Shown here in pieces: positions 8,138-16,187 of a stretch of DNA of 64,000 nucleotides. Both the position numbers and the translations under genes were made by a program. Source of the DNA: JAGNZR01 sp051656905 (GTDB lineage Bacteria; Fusobacteriota; Fusobacteriia; Fusobacteriales; Fusobacteriaceae); assembly GCA_051656905.1 (NCBI GenBank), contig JBOFJQ010000034.1:62001-126000 (forward strand), written 5' to 3'. The notes below the pieces were generated by a model. The model did not search any database. It was not told the origin of the DNA and saw only the letters and a list, made by a program, of their open reading frames with translations. Positions within the stretch are counted from its first letter, which is position 1; each line of letters starts with the position of its first letter.

Positions 8138-8665
8138 ATGAAAACATATGAAACTAAATCAGATTTAATAAAAGAAATTCAAGAAACTGCAAAATTATTT
8201 ATTGATGAATTTAAAATTATTAAAGAAGAAAACAAAAATATTTTAGTTGATGGAGTGGATAAGACACCTGCACAAATGATAGCCTATCAATTAGGATGGT
8301 TAAATTTAGTTTTGCAATGGGAGTTGCAGGAGAAAAGTGGAAGAAAAGTTATTACTCCAACTGAAAAATATAAATGGAATAAATTAGGTGAATTATATCA
8401 AGATTTTTATAATCAATATAATAATTATTCATTAAAAGAACTTATAGAACTGTTTGGTAATAGAGTTAATATATTCGTCAAATGGGTTGATTCTATTAAT
8501 GATGAAGAACTATATAAACAAGATAAAAGACAATGGGCATCGTCAACACCATCTAGGTGGCCAGTTTGGAAATGGATTCATATAAACACAGTTGCTCCTT
8601 TTAAAAATTTTAGAGTTAAAATTAGAAAGTGGAAAAAAACAAGTTCTCTCCAGATTGATGAATAG
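8138..8665 (+). CDS. ClbS/DfsB family four-helix bundle protein
   Basis: A 175-residue protein of the ClbS/DfsB (DUF1706) family within the DinB-like four-helix bundle group. Matching features are the N-terminal KSDLIKEIQETAKLFIDEF, PAQMIAYQLGWLNLVLQWE, and the C-terminal RWPVWKWIHINTVAPFKNFR with its conserved Trp and His residues. ClbS protects colibactin producers by hydrolysing the cyclopropane warhead; most homologues have unknown roles. GGGGTG precedes the ATG. Nothing nearby suggests a genotoxin pathway. Confidence 0.85.
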   Translation: MKTYETKSDLIKEIQETAKLFIDEFKIIKEENKNILVDGVDKTPAQMIAYQLGWLNLVLQWELQEKSGRKVITPTEKYKWNKLGELYQDFYNQYNNYSLKELIELFGNRVNIFVKWVDSINDEELYKQDKRQWASSTPSRWPVWKWIHINTVAPFKNFRVKIRKWKKTSSLQIDE

Positions 8666-8728
8666 TATATAAGCTAAATTAAATTATTAATATTATTGCA
8701 AATATTTTAAAATAATAGGATGACTGCT

Positions 8729-8768
8729 AAAAACAGGGATTTTGAGAAAAGAAGTCCCTGTTTTTATT
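8729..8768 (+). terminator. Terminator after the ClbS/DfsB-like gene
   Basis: AAAAACAGGGA at 8729-8739 pairs with TCCCTGTTTTT at 8755-8765, followed by more T residues. It lies inside a spurious 89-codon open frame, which I therefore discount. Confidence 0.85.
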
Positions 8769-8927
8769 TTTGTAAAAGAATATATGAATATGTAACTATA
8801 GAATATAATCAAGGTAGTAATTTAAAAAAATTAATAAAAAAATGGAGGATAGTCCAAAATAAGCATTTAGAAAAAGTTAAAACTGGTAGAATGTTTTCAT
8901 ATGAAATTTTAGAAAAAGGGGGGAGTT

Positions 8928-9458
8928 GTGAAGGTAATAGTAGTATTTATTTTAAATTTAATTTTGTATGCAGGGTCTATTGCAAGTGATGAAGTTTATA
9001 GATATATCAATAAAGAGGTTACAGGACAAAAAGAGGCGGAATATATCTATAGAGATGTGGTTAGATTTTCAGAGAAATATTCAGTAGATCCAAAACTTGT
9101 TGTATCAGTTATTAAAATTGAGAGCGATTTTAATTTCCAAACTATTTCATCGAAAGGAGCAATAGGGTTAATGCAAGTAATGCCTGTTCATTTTAGAAAA
9201 TCAGAGGTTGGTATGAATATATCAGTTAATTTAAAAGTAGGAATAAGAGAATTAGCAAGATGTTTAATGAATAATGATGGAGATATAAGTCTTGCACTAG
9301 CTATGTATAACGCAGGAGAGGGGGCAGTAAAAAAGTATGGGGGAGTACCTCCATACAAAGAAACTGAAGATTATATAGGAAAAGTACTAAATGTGTATAA
9401 AAATACATTTAATTCAGAATACGCTTTTAACAATATAGAATGGAAAGAAAAAAAGTAA
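8928..9458 (+). CDS. Lytic transglycosylase (SLT domain), exported
   Basis: Cleaves the MurNAc-GlcNAc bond of peptidoglycan, giving 1,6-anhydro ends, in the periplasm. Residues 1-20 form a signal peptide (KVIVVFILNLILYAGSIAS). The SLT fold follows: catalytic Glu65 in KIESDFNF, then SSKGAIGLMQVMP (75-86), LALAMYNAGEGAVKKYGG and PPYKETEDY. The length of 176 residues fits a minimal soluble SLT enzyme. The start is GTG at 8928 behind a GGGGGGAG run; spacing is short but no better start exists. It stands alone, between two terminators. Confidence 0.9.
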   Translation: MKVIVVFILNLILYAGSIASDEVYRYINKEVTGQKEAEYIYRDVVRFSEKYSVDPKLVVSVIKIESDFNFQTISSKGAIGLMQVMPVHFRKSEVGMNISVNLKVGIRELARCLMNNDGDISLALAMYNAGEGAVKKYGGVPPYKETEDYIGKVLNVYKNTFNSEYAFNNIEWKEKK

Positions 9459-9474
9459 AGATATAATTATATAA

Positions 9475-9543
9475 AAAAGCATCACTATAAACTAAATAGG
9501 ATTTTCCATTAGGAAATCTAATAGTGTTGAGCGATGCTTTTAT
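9475..9543. terminator. Structured bidirectional terminator
   Basis: AAAAGCATC at 9475-9483 pairs with GATGCTTTT at 9533-9541, with further inner pairing (CACTAT with ATAGTG, GATTTTCC with GGAAATC). It lies between convergent genes and has A/T tracts on both sides. Confidence 0.75.
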
Positions 9544-9568
9544 AATTTGTAAAGATATTGTTTAGAAA

Positions 9569-9940
9569 TTAAAAATCACTTTTAAGTAATGTTTTATCTC
9601 CTAAAAACCCATCTCTATCTACTTCAATTTTAATTAGTACTTTATTTTCATTAGCTAATTCTTTTCTTACAGTATCGGCTAAGTCTTTAGCATAAGCTTG
9701 TAATGCAGCTGGAGAAGTGTTCTCTGACCCTTCGTATAATTCAACTTCTACTTTTGTTTTAAATCCATCAACATCAACATCTAAATCTTTAACTTGAACA
9801 GTTGCAGCTCCATCTTTGAATGATGAAAGATTCTTAGCCATTATATTTTCAATTGTATGTTCTTTTTTATCGTTTATTCCGGCAAAACATAGAGTAGATA
9901 TAGCAAGTGCTCCAATTAAAGTAAGTGGTAATTTTCTCAT
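9569..9940 (-). CDS. Small secreted protein of unknown function
   Basis: A 123-residue protein with a clear signal peptide (MRKLPLTLIGALAISTLCFA, cleavage after residue 20). The mature part has alternating acidic and hydrophobic stretches (VQVKDLDVDVDGFKTKVEVE) that suggest beta structure, then a helical segment (AALQAYAKDLADTVRKELA) and an ending with DRDGFLGDKTLL. I do not recognise the family. The gene has AGGAGG before its ATG, and its -10 box is embedded in a 17-bp palindrome, so it is probably controlled by a repressor. Confidence 0.7.
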   Translation of the reverse strand: MRKLPLTLIGALAISTLCFAGINDKKEHTIENIMAKNLSSFKDGAATVQVKDLDVDVDGFKTKVEVELYEGSENTSPAALQAYAKDLADTVRKELANENKVLIKIEVDRDGFLGDKTLLKSDF

Positions 9941-9972
9941 TTTTTCCTCCTATAAGAATATAATGTTATGTA

Positions 9973-10011
9973 GTATAATAATATTATACCGTTGAAATTA
10001 TTTTTTTACAA
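9973..10011 (-). promoter_or_regulatory. Promoter of the small secreted protein with an overlapping palindromic operator
   Basis: On the minus strand, TTGTAA (10006-10011) and TATAAT (9983-9988) are spaced by 17 bases. The -10 box lies inside a perfect 8-1-8 palindrome, GTATAATA-A-TATTATAC, at 9973-9989, a natural repressor site that would block RNA polymerase. Confidence 0.6.
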
Positions 10012-10125
10012 TACTATTATTTATTGACTAATAGTGTAATAATGATTCTTTTATAACTTATTAAAAGAGGATTTTTATAATTATAAAAGAATAATAGATA
10101 AAATAGTATTATTAGGAGGTAAATT

Positions 10126-10668
10126 ATGAAAAAAATTTCTTTGCTTTTAAGCATTGTTTTATTGTTTATTCTAGTAGGGTGTTGGACTTCTGTATCTACG
10201 CCTAAGATTGAAGGCGTATACCAAAATGAAAAAATATTAGATAGTGGAAAAAATTTATTAGAAATAGTTATTGAAAAAATTTCAGATAAAAAATATAGTC
10301 TTCAGTATAACGAAGTAACAAATTTTTCTTGGGATAAAACAGATTTATCAGGTAAATCAATAGAAACTTTTTTAAGTAATAAAGTGACTAAGAAATATCA
10401 AGAGTTTGAAATTGTTTCCGTGAAGAAAAATGGAGATAAATTACCAATAACGTATACTATTACTATTAATTGGTTAGCTCCAAATAAAGTTATAGATTTA
10501 TTTGCAAATACTCTAAATAATTCTGCAAATAGTGGAGATAATTTAAATAATGTTCAATCTAAAGATGAGAAATCAGGACTTAAAACATTTGAGTTTATAT
10601 CAAAATCTCAAGATAACGAGCAAGATGAAATTGCTATTTTTTATAGAAATTTGAAAAAAGTAAATTAA
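10126..10668 (+). CDS. Putative lipoprotein of unknown function
   Basis: A 180-residue lipoprotein. A signal sequence (MKKISLLLSIVLLFILVGC) ends in the lipobox LVGC, so Cys19 is probably lipidated. The rest shows no domain I recognise; it contains NSGDNLNNVQSKDEKSGLKTF, a probable disordered stretch, and a predicted beta-rich part (KNGDKLPITYTITINW). AGGAGG precedes the ATG. It is transcribed divergently from the small secreted protein and ends at a strong terminator. Confidence 0.75.
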   Translation: MKKISLLLSIVLLFILVGCWTSVSTPKIEGVYQNEKILDSGKNLLEIVIEKISDKKYSLQYNEVTNFSWDKTDLSGKSIETFLSNKVTKKYQEFEIVSVKKNGDKLPITYTITINWLAPNKVIDLFANTLNNSANSGDNLNNVQSKDEKSGLKTFEFISKSQDNEQDEIAIFYRNLKKVN

Positions 10669-10702
10669 AAAATAGATTATAATTAAGTAAATAAAATATA
10701 AT

Positions 10703-10744
10703 AAAGAAAAAGAGCTATTCCAATAGAAATAGCTCTTTTTCTTT
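10703..10744. terminator. Strong bidirectional terminator
   Basis: A 17-bp stem pairs 10703-10719 with 10728-10744 around an 8-base loop; the core is AGAGCTATT/AATAGCTCT with A and T flanks. It serves two convergent lipoprotein genes. Confidence 0.9.
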
Positions 10745-10767
10745 ATTAATAAAATTACTTAAAAAAA

Positions 10768-11196
10768 TCAAGATATTTTTTCTCCTTCAGACCAAACTTC
10801 TAGAGAAGTTACTCTACCATTTTCAGAATAATGTCTCCAGATTCCATTTGATTTTCCTTCTTTATAGATTTTTTTAGCCTTAATATTACCAGTGGTATAA
10901 TAATACATCATTTCTCCATGTAATTTATTATTTTTATAGTTTTCTTTAAATAATATTTGTCCATTTTTATAGTAATATTTCCATAGACCATGAATAGCAT
11001 TATTTACGTAGTTTTCTTCAGATTTAATTTGCCCTTCTTCATAATAATATTTCCAAGTTCCCTCTTTTTGACCATCTATATAAGTACCTGTTAAATATAG
11101 TCGTCCATTAGGATAATATTTTTTTATATTTTCTTCTTTTTTTCCACAATTAAGAAATAAAAGAATTAGACTTAGTATTATTAATATTTTTTTCAA
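10768..11196 (-). CDS. YwqK-like lipoprotein with MORN_2-type repeats
   Basis: A 142-residue lipoprotein: signal sequence with lipobox FLNC (Cys17), then about five repeats of roughly 23 residues of the pattern NGxxxxxxxYxxGxxxGxWKYYY (for example EGTWKYYYEEGQIKSEENY and HGLWKYYYKNGQILFKENY). These are MORN_2/YwqK repeats, common and multiplied in Fusobacteria; their binding partners are unknown. The family is often labelled an antitoxin component, but no toxin gene is adjacent. The start is TTG at 11196, behind GGGGG on the minus strand. Confidence 0.8.
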   Translation of the reverse strand: MKKILIILSLILLFLNCGKKEENIKKYYPNGRLYLTGTYIDGQKEGTWKYYYEEGQIKSEENYVNNAIHGLWKYYYKNGQILFKENYKNNKLHGEMMYYYTTGNIKAKKIYKEGKSNGIWRHYSENGRVTSLEVWSEGEKIS

Positions 11197-11542
11197 GCAA
11201 ATCCCCCTTTTAATTTTATTTTATAGTTAAGTATAGATTAATAAAATTAAAGTATCAATAATGATATTTCTTTACTATTAGATCTTAAGATTATAACTAT
11301 ATTTTAAGGAAATAAATTTGATTTACCTTTAGTAGTATATTTTATATAATAAGTATATGAAATATTGGAGAGATGGAAAAATGTCTTGAGGAAAGTGAAA
11401 ATCCATTAAAAAAAATTTATGATAGTAAAATAAAGTTAAAAGACTTCTTCTATATAATTATGTTTTGAATAATGTTAACTATAGTTGTTAATAAAAATTA
11501 AAAATTTAATAGCAACTAATAAATAAAATAGGTGGGGATGAA
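11197..11542. other. 346-base gene-free stretch with a small gene remnant and a palindrome
   Basis: A 31-codon frame at 11373-11468 (MEKCLEESENPLKKIYDS, then KIKLKDFFYIIMF) has protein-like composition and may be a TetR-like regulator fragment, but it is too short to call. The perfect palindrome AACTATAGTT lies at 11477-11486, about 55 bases before the amidohydrolase start. TTGAAT at 11465-11470 could serve as a -35 box, but no good -10 follows. Confidence 0.35.
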
Positions 11543-12928
11543 GTGAGAAAAGTATTGTTTTTATTAATCGTGGTAGTCTTAGTTATAGGGGTAGTAGGAA
11601 CTTTTGCCAGAGAGAAAGCTGATATATTATTAAAAAATGGAATAATCTTAACCATGAATGGGAGTAAAGAGATAATTTCTAATGGAGTTATAGTTATAAA
11701 AGATAATAAAATTATTGATATTGGTAGTAAAGAGTTAGCAAAAAAGTATTCAGCTAAAAAAATAATTGATGCAAAAAAAGGGATAATAATGCCAGGAATG
11801 ATAAATACTCATACCCATGCTTCTATGAGCGTCTTTAGAAGTCTAGCAGACGATGTTCCAGATAGACTTTCAAGATATATATTTCCTCTAGAAAAGAAAA
11901 TGGTTTCTAGAGAAATGGTGTATACAGGAGCAATTCATGGAAGTATAGAAATGGTTAAATCTGGAGTTACAACTATGACAGATATGTATTATTTTGAAGA
12001 CGAAGTGGCAAAAGCAGTAAAAAAAATAGGAATGAGAGGGGTTTTAGGTGAAACAGTTATAAAATTTCCTGTTGCTGATGCACCAAAACCCTTTGGTGGA
12101 ATTGAATATGCAGAAAAATTTATACAAACATATAAAAATGATGAGTTAATAACACCAGCCTTTGCTCCTCATGCTCCACAAACAAATGATACAGAGCACT
12201 TAAAAATAATATCGGAACTATCTGAAAAATATAATGTACCTGTTCTTATGCACGTGGCTGAAACTGATAAAGAAACTGAATATTTTAAAGAAAAATATAG
12301 CATGTCTCCAGTAAAATATTTAGAATCAATAGGGGTATTGAATAAAAGATTTGTAGCAGCACACCTTATCTTTGTAAACGATGAGGACATAGATATTTTA
12401 AAAAGAAATGATGTAGGAATAGCTCATAATATGGTTGCTAATATAAAATCAGCAAAAGGGATATCGCCAGCTCTAAAAATGTATAATAAAGGTCTAAGGG
12501 TAGGATTAGGAACAGATGGACCTATGAGTGGAAATACACTGGATATCATAGGTCAAATGGGATATGTTGCTAAGATGCATAAACTTGATAGTAAAGATAG
12601 ATCTGCTCTTCCAGCAAATATAGCAGTGGAAATGGCTACAATAGGTGGGGCAAAAGCTTTGCATATGGCGGATAAAATTGGATCTTTAGAAATTGGAAAA
12701 CTTGCGGATATAGTAATAGTAGAGACTGACTCAGTAAATATGATTCCTATGTATGATCCTTATTCAGCTTTAGTCTATTCGGCTAATGCAAGTAACGTTG
12801 AAACAGTAATTATTAATGGAAAAATAATAGTTGAAGATAAAAAATTGAAAACATATGATGAAAAAAAATCTAAAAATGATATGAATGATTTCAAGAAAAA
12901 AGTTATGGATATAGCTGAAACACTTTAA
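11543..12928 (+). CDS. Exported amidohydrolase related to MTA/SAH deaminases
   Basis: A zinc-dependent amidohydrolase resembling 5'-methylthioadenosine/S-adenosylhomocysteine deaminase and related aminohydrolases. Metal ligands are visible: HTH at 90-92 (INTHTHASM), a His in LMHVAETD, a His in AAHLIF, and the catalytic Asp in GLGTDGPMSG. Unusually, residues 1-22 form a hydrophobic signal segment (KVLFLLIVVVLVIGVVGTFA), so the enzyme is probably periplasmic or membrane-anchored, whereas classical MtaD is cytoplasmic. The mature N-terminus (ADILLKNGIILTMNG) is typical of the family. GTG start at 11543 behind GGTGGGG. The substrate is not established. Confidence 0.85.
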   Translation: MRKVLFLLIVVVLVIGVVGTFAREKADILLKNGIILTMNGSKEIISNGVIVIKDNKIIDIGSKELAKKYSAKKIIDAKKGIIMPGMINTHTHASMSVFRSLADDVPDRLSRYIFPLEKKMVSREMVYTGAIHGSIEMVKSGVTTMTDMYYFEDEVAKAVKKIGMRGVLGETVIKFPVADAPKPFGGIEYAEKFIQTYKNDELITPAFAPHAPQTNDTEHLKIISELSEKYNVPVLMHVAETDKETEYFKEKYSMSPVKYLESIGVLNKRFVAAHLIFVNDEDIDILKRNDVGIAHNMVANIKSAKGISPALKMYNKGLRVGLGTDGPMSGNTLDIIGQMGYVAKMHKLDSKDRSALPANIAVEMATIGGAKALHMADKIGSLEIGKLADIVIVETDSVNMIPMYDPYSALVYSANASNVETVIINGKIIVEDKKLKTYDEKKSKNDMNDFKKKVMDIAETL

Positions 12929-12947
12929 TTAAAATAAAAAATAAATA

Positions 12948-12998
12948 AAAAAGCTTCGAGTTCATGTAATATAAATTACATTCACTTGAAGCTTTTCT
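12948..12998. terminator. Bidirectional terminator between amidohydrolase and beta-barrel genes
   Basis: AAAAAGCTTC at 12948-12957 pairs with GAAGCTTTT at 12988-12996, with inner pairing (ATGTAAT with ATTACAT). Flanking A and T tracts let it serve both convergent genes. Confidence 0.8.
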
Positions 12999-13032
12999 TT
13001 AATTATTGTTACTTAATTTAGAATCTAAAAGA

Positions 13033-13671
13033 TTAGAAATTGAAGTTATAACCAGCACCTACAGTAACTCTATTGTAGTTGTTGTCATCTCTACTTTGCC
13101 CATCTGCTCTAGATGTAGCCATGTTTTGTTGGTACATAACATCTAAGAAGAAGTCTCTATACTCAGCACCTAATCCAGCTGCCCAATACATACCATCATG
13201 AACTTTACTAGAAGATTTGAATCCATTTTTATCAAAGTCTTCCTCATTAAAGTTGAATGAATATCCTAAGTTACCTTTAGCATATAATCCAAAATCATTT
13301 TCTTGCCAGAATCTGTATTTAGCTGTTGCATAAACTGGAACTGAATCGTACTCTCCACCATCTTTTCCATCAGCATGTACTTGGTACATAGCTCCTATAC
13401 CTAAATATGTATCAGGATAAACTTCTCTTAAAAGCTCAAGTCCACCTTCATATCCAATACCATCAGAATCTTGGTTAGTATACTCAGACCAAGGATCCAT
13501 ACCAATTCTTGGAGATAAAACCCATTTAGGTGTTTCAACAACTGGAGCAGGTTCAGGTGTAGCAATTACAACTGGCTCTTCAACTACAACTGGTGGTGCA
13601 ACAATTTCTTTTGCGAAAGCATTTAAACTTAAAACTGATACCGCTGCTAATAATAATAATTTTTTGTTCAT
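13033..13671 (-). CDS. Outer-membrane beta-barrel protein (OmpA-like/porin-like small barrel)
   Basis: A 212-residue outer-membrane protein. The signal peptide is MNKKLLLLAAVSVLSLNAFA. A Pro/Val/Glu-rich linker (VAPPVVVEEPVVIATPEP) then leads into about eight amphipathic strands with aromatic girdles (YLGIGAMYQ, YRFWQENDFGLYAKGNLGYSF) and a C-terminal strand ending in Phe (VTVGAGYNFNF), the BAM recognition signal. I start at the fourth codon of the longest frame because GGGAGG abuts the upstream ATG but is well spaced to this one. Small barrels of this type are abundant in Fusobacteria; ligand or adhesin roles are unknown. Confidence 0.8.
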   Translation of the reverse strand: MNKKLLLLAAVSVLSLNAFAKEIVAPPVVVEEPVVIATPEPAPVVETPKWVLSPRIGMDPWSEYTNQDSDGIGYEGGLELLREVYPDTYLGIGAMYQVHADGKDGGEYDSVPVYATAKYRFWQENDFGLYAKGNLGYSFNFNEEDFDKNGFKSSSKVHDGMYWAAGLGAEYRDFFLDVMYQQNMATSRADGQSRDDNNYNRVTVGAGYNFNF

Positions 13672-13724
13672 AAAAATCATCCTCCCAAATTATAAAAAAA
13701 TTTTTAATTATTGATACAACATAT

Positions 13725-13757
13725 TGTGATTTCACATGTCTGTGTTCACGCATCACA
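13725..13757. promoter_or_regulatory. Inverted-repeat cluster upstream of the beta-barrel gene
   Basis: TGTGA-TT-TCACA at 13725-13736 is an inverted repeat, and TGTGAT (13725-13730) is mirrored again by ATCACA at 13752-13757. The half sites resemble the TGTGA/TCACA of the CRP/FNR family, but the spacing is not canonical. It lies between the divergent beta-barrel and msrB genes, about 55 bases from the barrel start. Confidence 0.4.
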
Positions 13758-13910
13758 TTATTATGATACAGATATATATAAAAAAATTTTTGGTTTTCCT
13801 TTTTTTTTATATAAAAAAACTAAAAAAAGTAAATTTGCTTGCTGAATACAAAATTTTCGAGTATATTATACTAAGGATATGATGTATATACATATTATAA
13901 GGAGAAAAAT

Positions 13911-14312
13911 ATGAAAAATTACAAAAATGAAGAGTTAACAGAGATTCAAAAAGTAGTAGCTTTAAAGAATGGAACTGAATCTCCTTTCAAGAATGAGTAT
14001 TATGATAATTTTAGAGAAGGGATATATGTAGATATCCTAACAGGTAAAATATTGTTTACTTCTGATTCTAAGTTTGAGTGTAGTTGTGGTTGGCCATCTT
14101 TTAGTAAAGCTTATGATGAGGATGAAATAATAGAAGTAAAAGATTACTCACATAAGATGATAAGAACAGAAGTAAGAAGTAAAACAGGAAATACACATCT
14201 AGGTCATGTTTTTAATGATGGACCTAACGGTGGTTTAAGATATTGTATTAATTCAGCATCAATGAAATTTATACCTAAAGAAGATATGGAAAAAGAGGGG
14301 TATTTACTATAA
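13911..14312 (+). CDS. msrB: Peptide-methionine (R)-S-oxide reductase
   Basis: Reduces methionine-R-sulfoxide in proteins. The 133 residues cover one MsrB domain with the signatures CGWPSF (59-64), THLGHVF (95-101) and the catalytic Cys112 in RYCINSASMKF. The two CxxC zinc sites found in many MsrB proteins are absent. No signal peptide, so cytoplasmic. AAGGAG precedes the ATG. The position usually taken by selenocysteine in some MsrB proteins is an ordinary Cys here. Confidence 0.95.
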   Translation: MKNYKNEELTEIQKVVALKNGTESPFKNEYYDNFREGIYVDILTGKILFTSDSKFECSCGWPSFSKAYDEDEIIEVKDYSHKMIRTEVRSKTGNTHLGHVFNDGPNGGLRYCINSASMKFIPKEDMEKEGYLL

Positions 14313-14352
14313 AAAAATCTGAGAAGAATTGTTTCTTCTCAGATTTTTTTAT
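14311..14352. terminator. Strong bidirectional terminator between msrB and HU genes
   Basis: An 18-bp stem pairs 14311-14328 with 14333-14350 around a 4-base loop; its left arm overlaps the msrB stop codon. The stem core is ATCTGAGAAGA/TCTTCTCAGAT, with A and T runs on its outer flanks. Confidence 0.9.
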
Positions 14353-14379
14353 TTATTATATATTTTAGTTTTTCAATTT

Positions 14380-14661
14380 TTAGTTTTTTGAAACTTTATC
14401 AGCAAGAGCTTTTCCAGCTTTAAACTTAACAACTTTTTTAGCATCTATTATGATGTCCTCACCTGTCTTAGGATTTCTTCCTAATCTTTCAGCTCTTTCT
14501 ATAACTTCAAATTTTCCAAAACCGATAAAAGATACATCATGGTTTTCTTCTAAAGCCTCTTCTAATGTATTTAAAAAAGCTTCTACAGCTCTTTCTGCTT
14601 CAGCTTTAGTTTTAGTTCCAGCTTTTTTTTGAAATAATTCTACAAATTCTTTTTTTAACAT
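14380..14661 (-). CDS. hup: HU family nucleoid DNA-binding protein
   Basis: A 93-residue dimeric DNA-bending protein of the chromosome. The N-terminal helices (KKEFVELFQKKAGTKTKAEAERAVEAFL) lead into the signature FIGFGKFEVIERAERLGRNP, with the minor-groove-inserting RNPKTG loop, and end VVKFKAGKALADKV. AGGAGG precedes the ATG. It stands alone as a single gene. Confidence 0.95.
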   Translation of the reverse strand: MLKKEFVELFQKKAGTKTKAEAERAVEAFLNTLEEALEENHDVSFIGFGKFEVIERAERLGRNPKTGEDIIIDAKKVVKFKAGKALADKVSKN

Positions 14662-14774
14662 TTTTCCTCCTAAGGTTCTATTTAAATATTAGCTATTTAT
14701 TTTCTCATAAAATATCAATTTTTGCAACTGTTTAATATCAATATACTCAATAGTTTCCTAGAAATAAGTGAGAA

Positions 14775-16187
14775 CTAGCTTTGAGATAATCGGTAAAGAG
14801 CAAGGGCGTATATTTTACAAATATTTACTAAAGAGTCAATATTAATATATTCATCATTGTTATGAGCTATCCCCTTTTCGCCAGGAAAAGATGGGCCAAA
14901 TGCCAGTATATTAGGAAAAACCTTGGCATATGTACCTCCAGTTGTTGTAACGGGATCACTATTAAGACCAGTTATATGGGAATAAGCAGAACTCATAATT
15001 TTAACCATTTCTGAATCTTTATCTTGAAATACAGAAGGCATAAAATTTTCTATAAAAATATTTGTTTTAGGTAATTGTTCTTTTATTTTATTGATACTAA
15101 TAACTCTCTGATCGGTATTTAATTCACAGCTTTCTACTTGAAAAATAATGTCTATAGGATATCTAATTGAAGTTTTCAGTATTAATTTTTTTTCGTTTAA
15201 ATTTAATGTTAAATCATAAAAATTCATAAGAAGAGCCCCAGTCTTTTCTGAGCTATAATCAATGTTCAACCCTTTTCCATAGCAATCAGAAAAATATTTT
15301 AAGATTAATTTTATCTCTTCGCTAAAATCTAGATTGTCTAAAATATCCTGTGGAATTAAAGATAAAACTTCAATAATTGCATTTTTTCCAAGATATGGAT
15401 TATTACTGGGAGCTTTTTTTCCAAAAGCTTTATACTTTAAAAAATTTCCATCCTTATCTAAAATATCAATTTCAGCATAATCAGGGACGTGAGCTTTAGA
15501 AAAGTTACCTTTAATAGATTTTAATTCATATAGGGCAGATTTACTTTTTAAAAATTCAATACCTAATCTGATAGAACCATTTTCACCATAAACAACAGGA
15601 AATTTGCAATCTGGAGTAAATCCTGCAAAGGGAGGTTTTTCTTCAGCTAAATAGTGAGGAATATCAGAAAAACCATTTTCTTCATCACAACCAAATATTA
15701 TTCTAATTTCTCTCTCTAATGGGATTTTAGCATCTTTAATTGCTTTTAGAGCATAAAGACTAGCAAGGATAGGACCTTTATTATCTAAGGTCCCTCTTCC
15801 ATAAATATTACCTTCTGAAATTTCACAACTAAATGGAGGGAATTTCCATCCATCACCAGCAGGAACAATATCTAAATGGCCTAGAGCAGCAATATATTCA
15901 TCTTTTGTATTATTATTAGATTGCATAGATGGATACTTTGCATACCCTATATAATTTTGGATATTTTTAGTTTCAAACCCTAGTTCGTTACATAGGGATA
16001 AAGTATCATTTAAACAATCACCTAAAATTTTTCCATAAGGAAATAAAGTTTTTTCAATATAAATAGGAGTTTCTTTTATACTATTGAAAGAAACTATTCT
16101 TTTCAGTGATTTTAAAAGATTTTCTTTATCATTATCTATATATTCTAAAATTTTTATCTCTTCAAGAGAAAGTAAATCTCTTATCAT
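14775..16187 (-). CDS. PepV-like dipeptidase (M20 family)
   Basis: A zinc-dependent cytoplasmic M20 dipeptidase of about 470 residues, PepV-type. Motifs: ALGHLDIVPAGDGW with first zinc His and catalytic Asp, GRGTLDNKGP with the bridging Asp, GCDEENG with general base Glu, FTPDCKFPVVYGE, and the closing TTGGTYAKVFPN and GEKGIAHNNDEY with the last His. I start at the fourth codon of the longest frame because its ATG overlaps the upstream stop as ATGA (16184-16187), so it is translationally coupled to the GrdB-like gene. As the last gene of the PTS-glycosylasparaginase operon it could hydrolyse small peptides released with, or carrying, glycosyl-asparagine. Confidence 0.88.
   Translation of the reverse strand: MIRDLLSLEEIKILEYIDNDKENLLKSLKRIVSFNSIKETPIYIEKTLFPYGKILGDCLNDTLSLCNELGFETKNIQNYIGYAKYPSMQSNNNTKDEYIAALGHLDIVPAGDGWKFPPFSCEISEGNIYGRGTLDNKGPILASLYALKAIKDAKIPLEREIRIIFGCDEENGFSDIPHYLAEEKPPFAGFTPDCKFPVVYGENGSIRLGIEFLKSKSALYELKSIKGNFSKAHVPDYAEIDILDKDGNFLKYKAFGKKAPSNNPYLGKNAIIEVLSLIPQDILDNLDFSEEIKLILKYFSDCYGKGLNIDYSSEKTGALLMNFYDLTLNLNEKKLILKTSIRYPIDIIFQVESCELNTDQRVISINKIKEQLPKTNIFIENFMPSVFQDKDSEMVKIMSSAYSHITGLNSDPVTTTGGTYAKVFPNILAFGPSFPGEKGIAHNNDEYINIDSLVNICKIYALALYRLSQS

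Noticed and set aside
8720..8989. 89-codon open frame before the lytic transglycosylase gene
   Set aside because: It contains a strong intrinsic terminator (8729-8768), overlaps the transglycosylase start, and has no ribosome site or recognisable content.
10768..11196. Toxin-antitoxin system suggested by the YwqK-like label
   Set aside because: The protein is a lipoprotein made of MORN_2 repeats and no toxin-like gene lies beside it; the label is historical.
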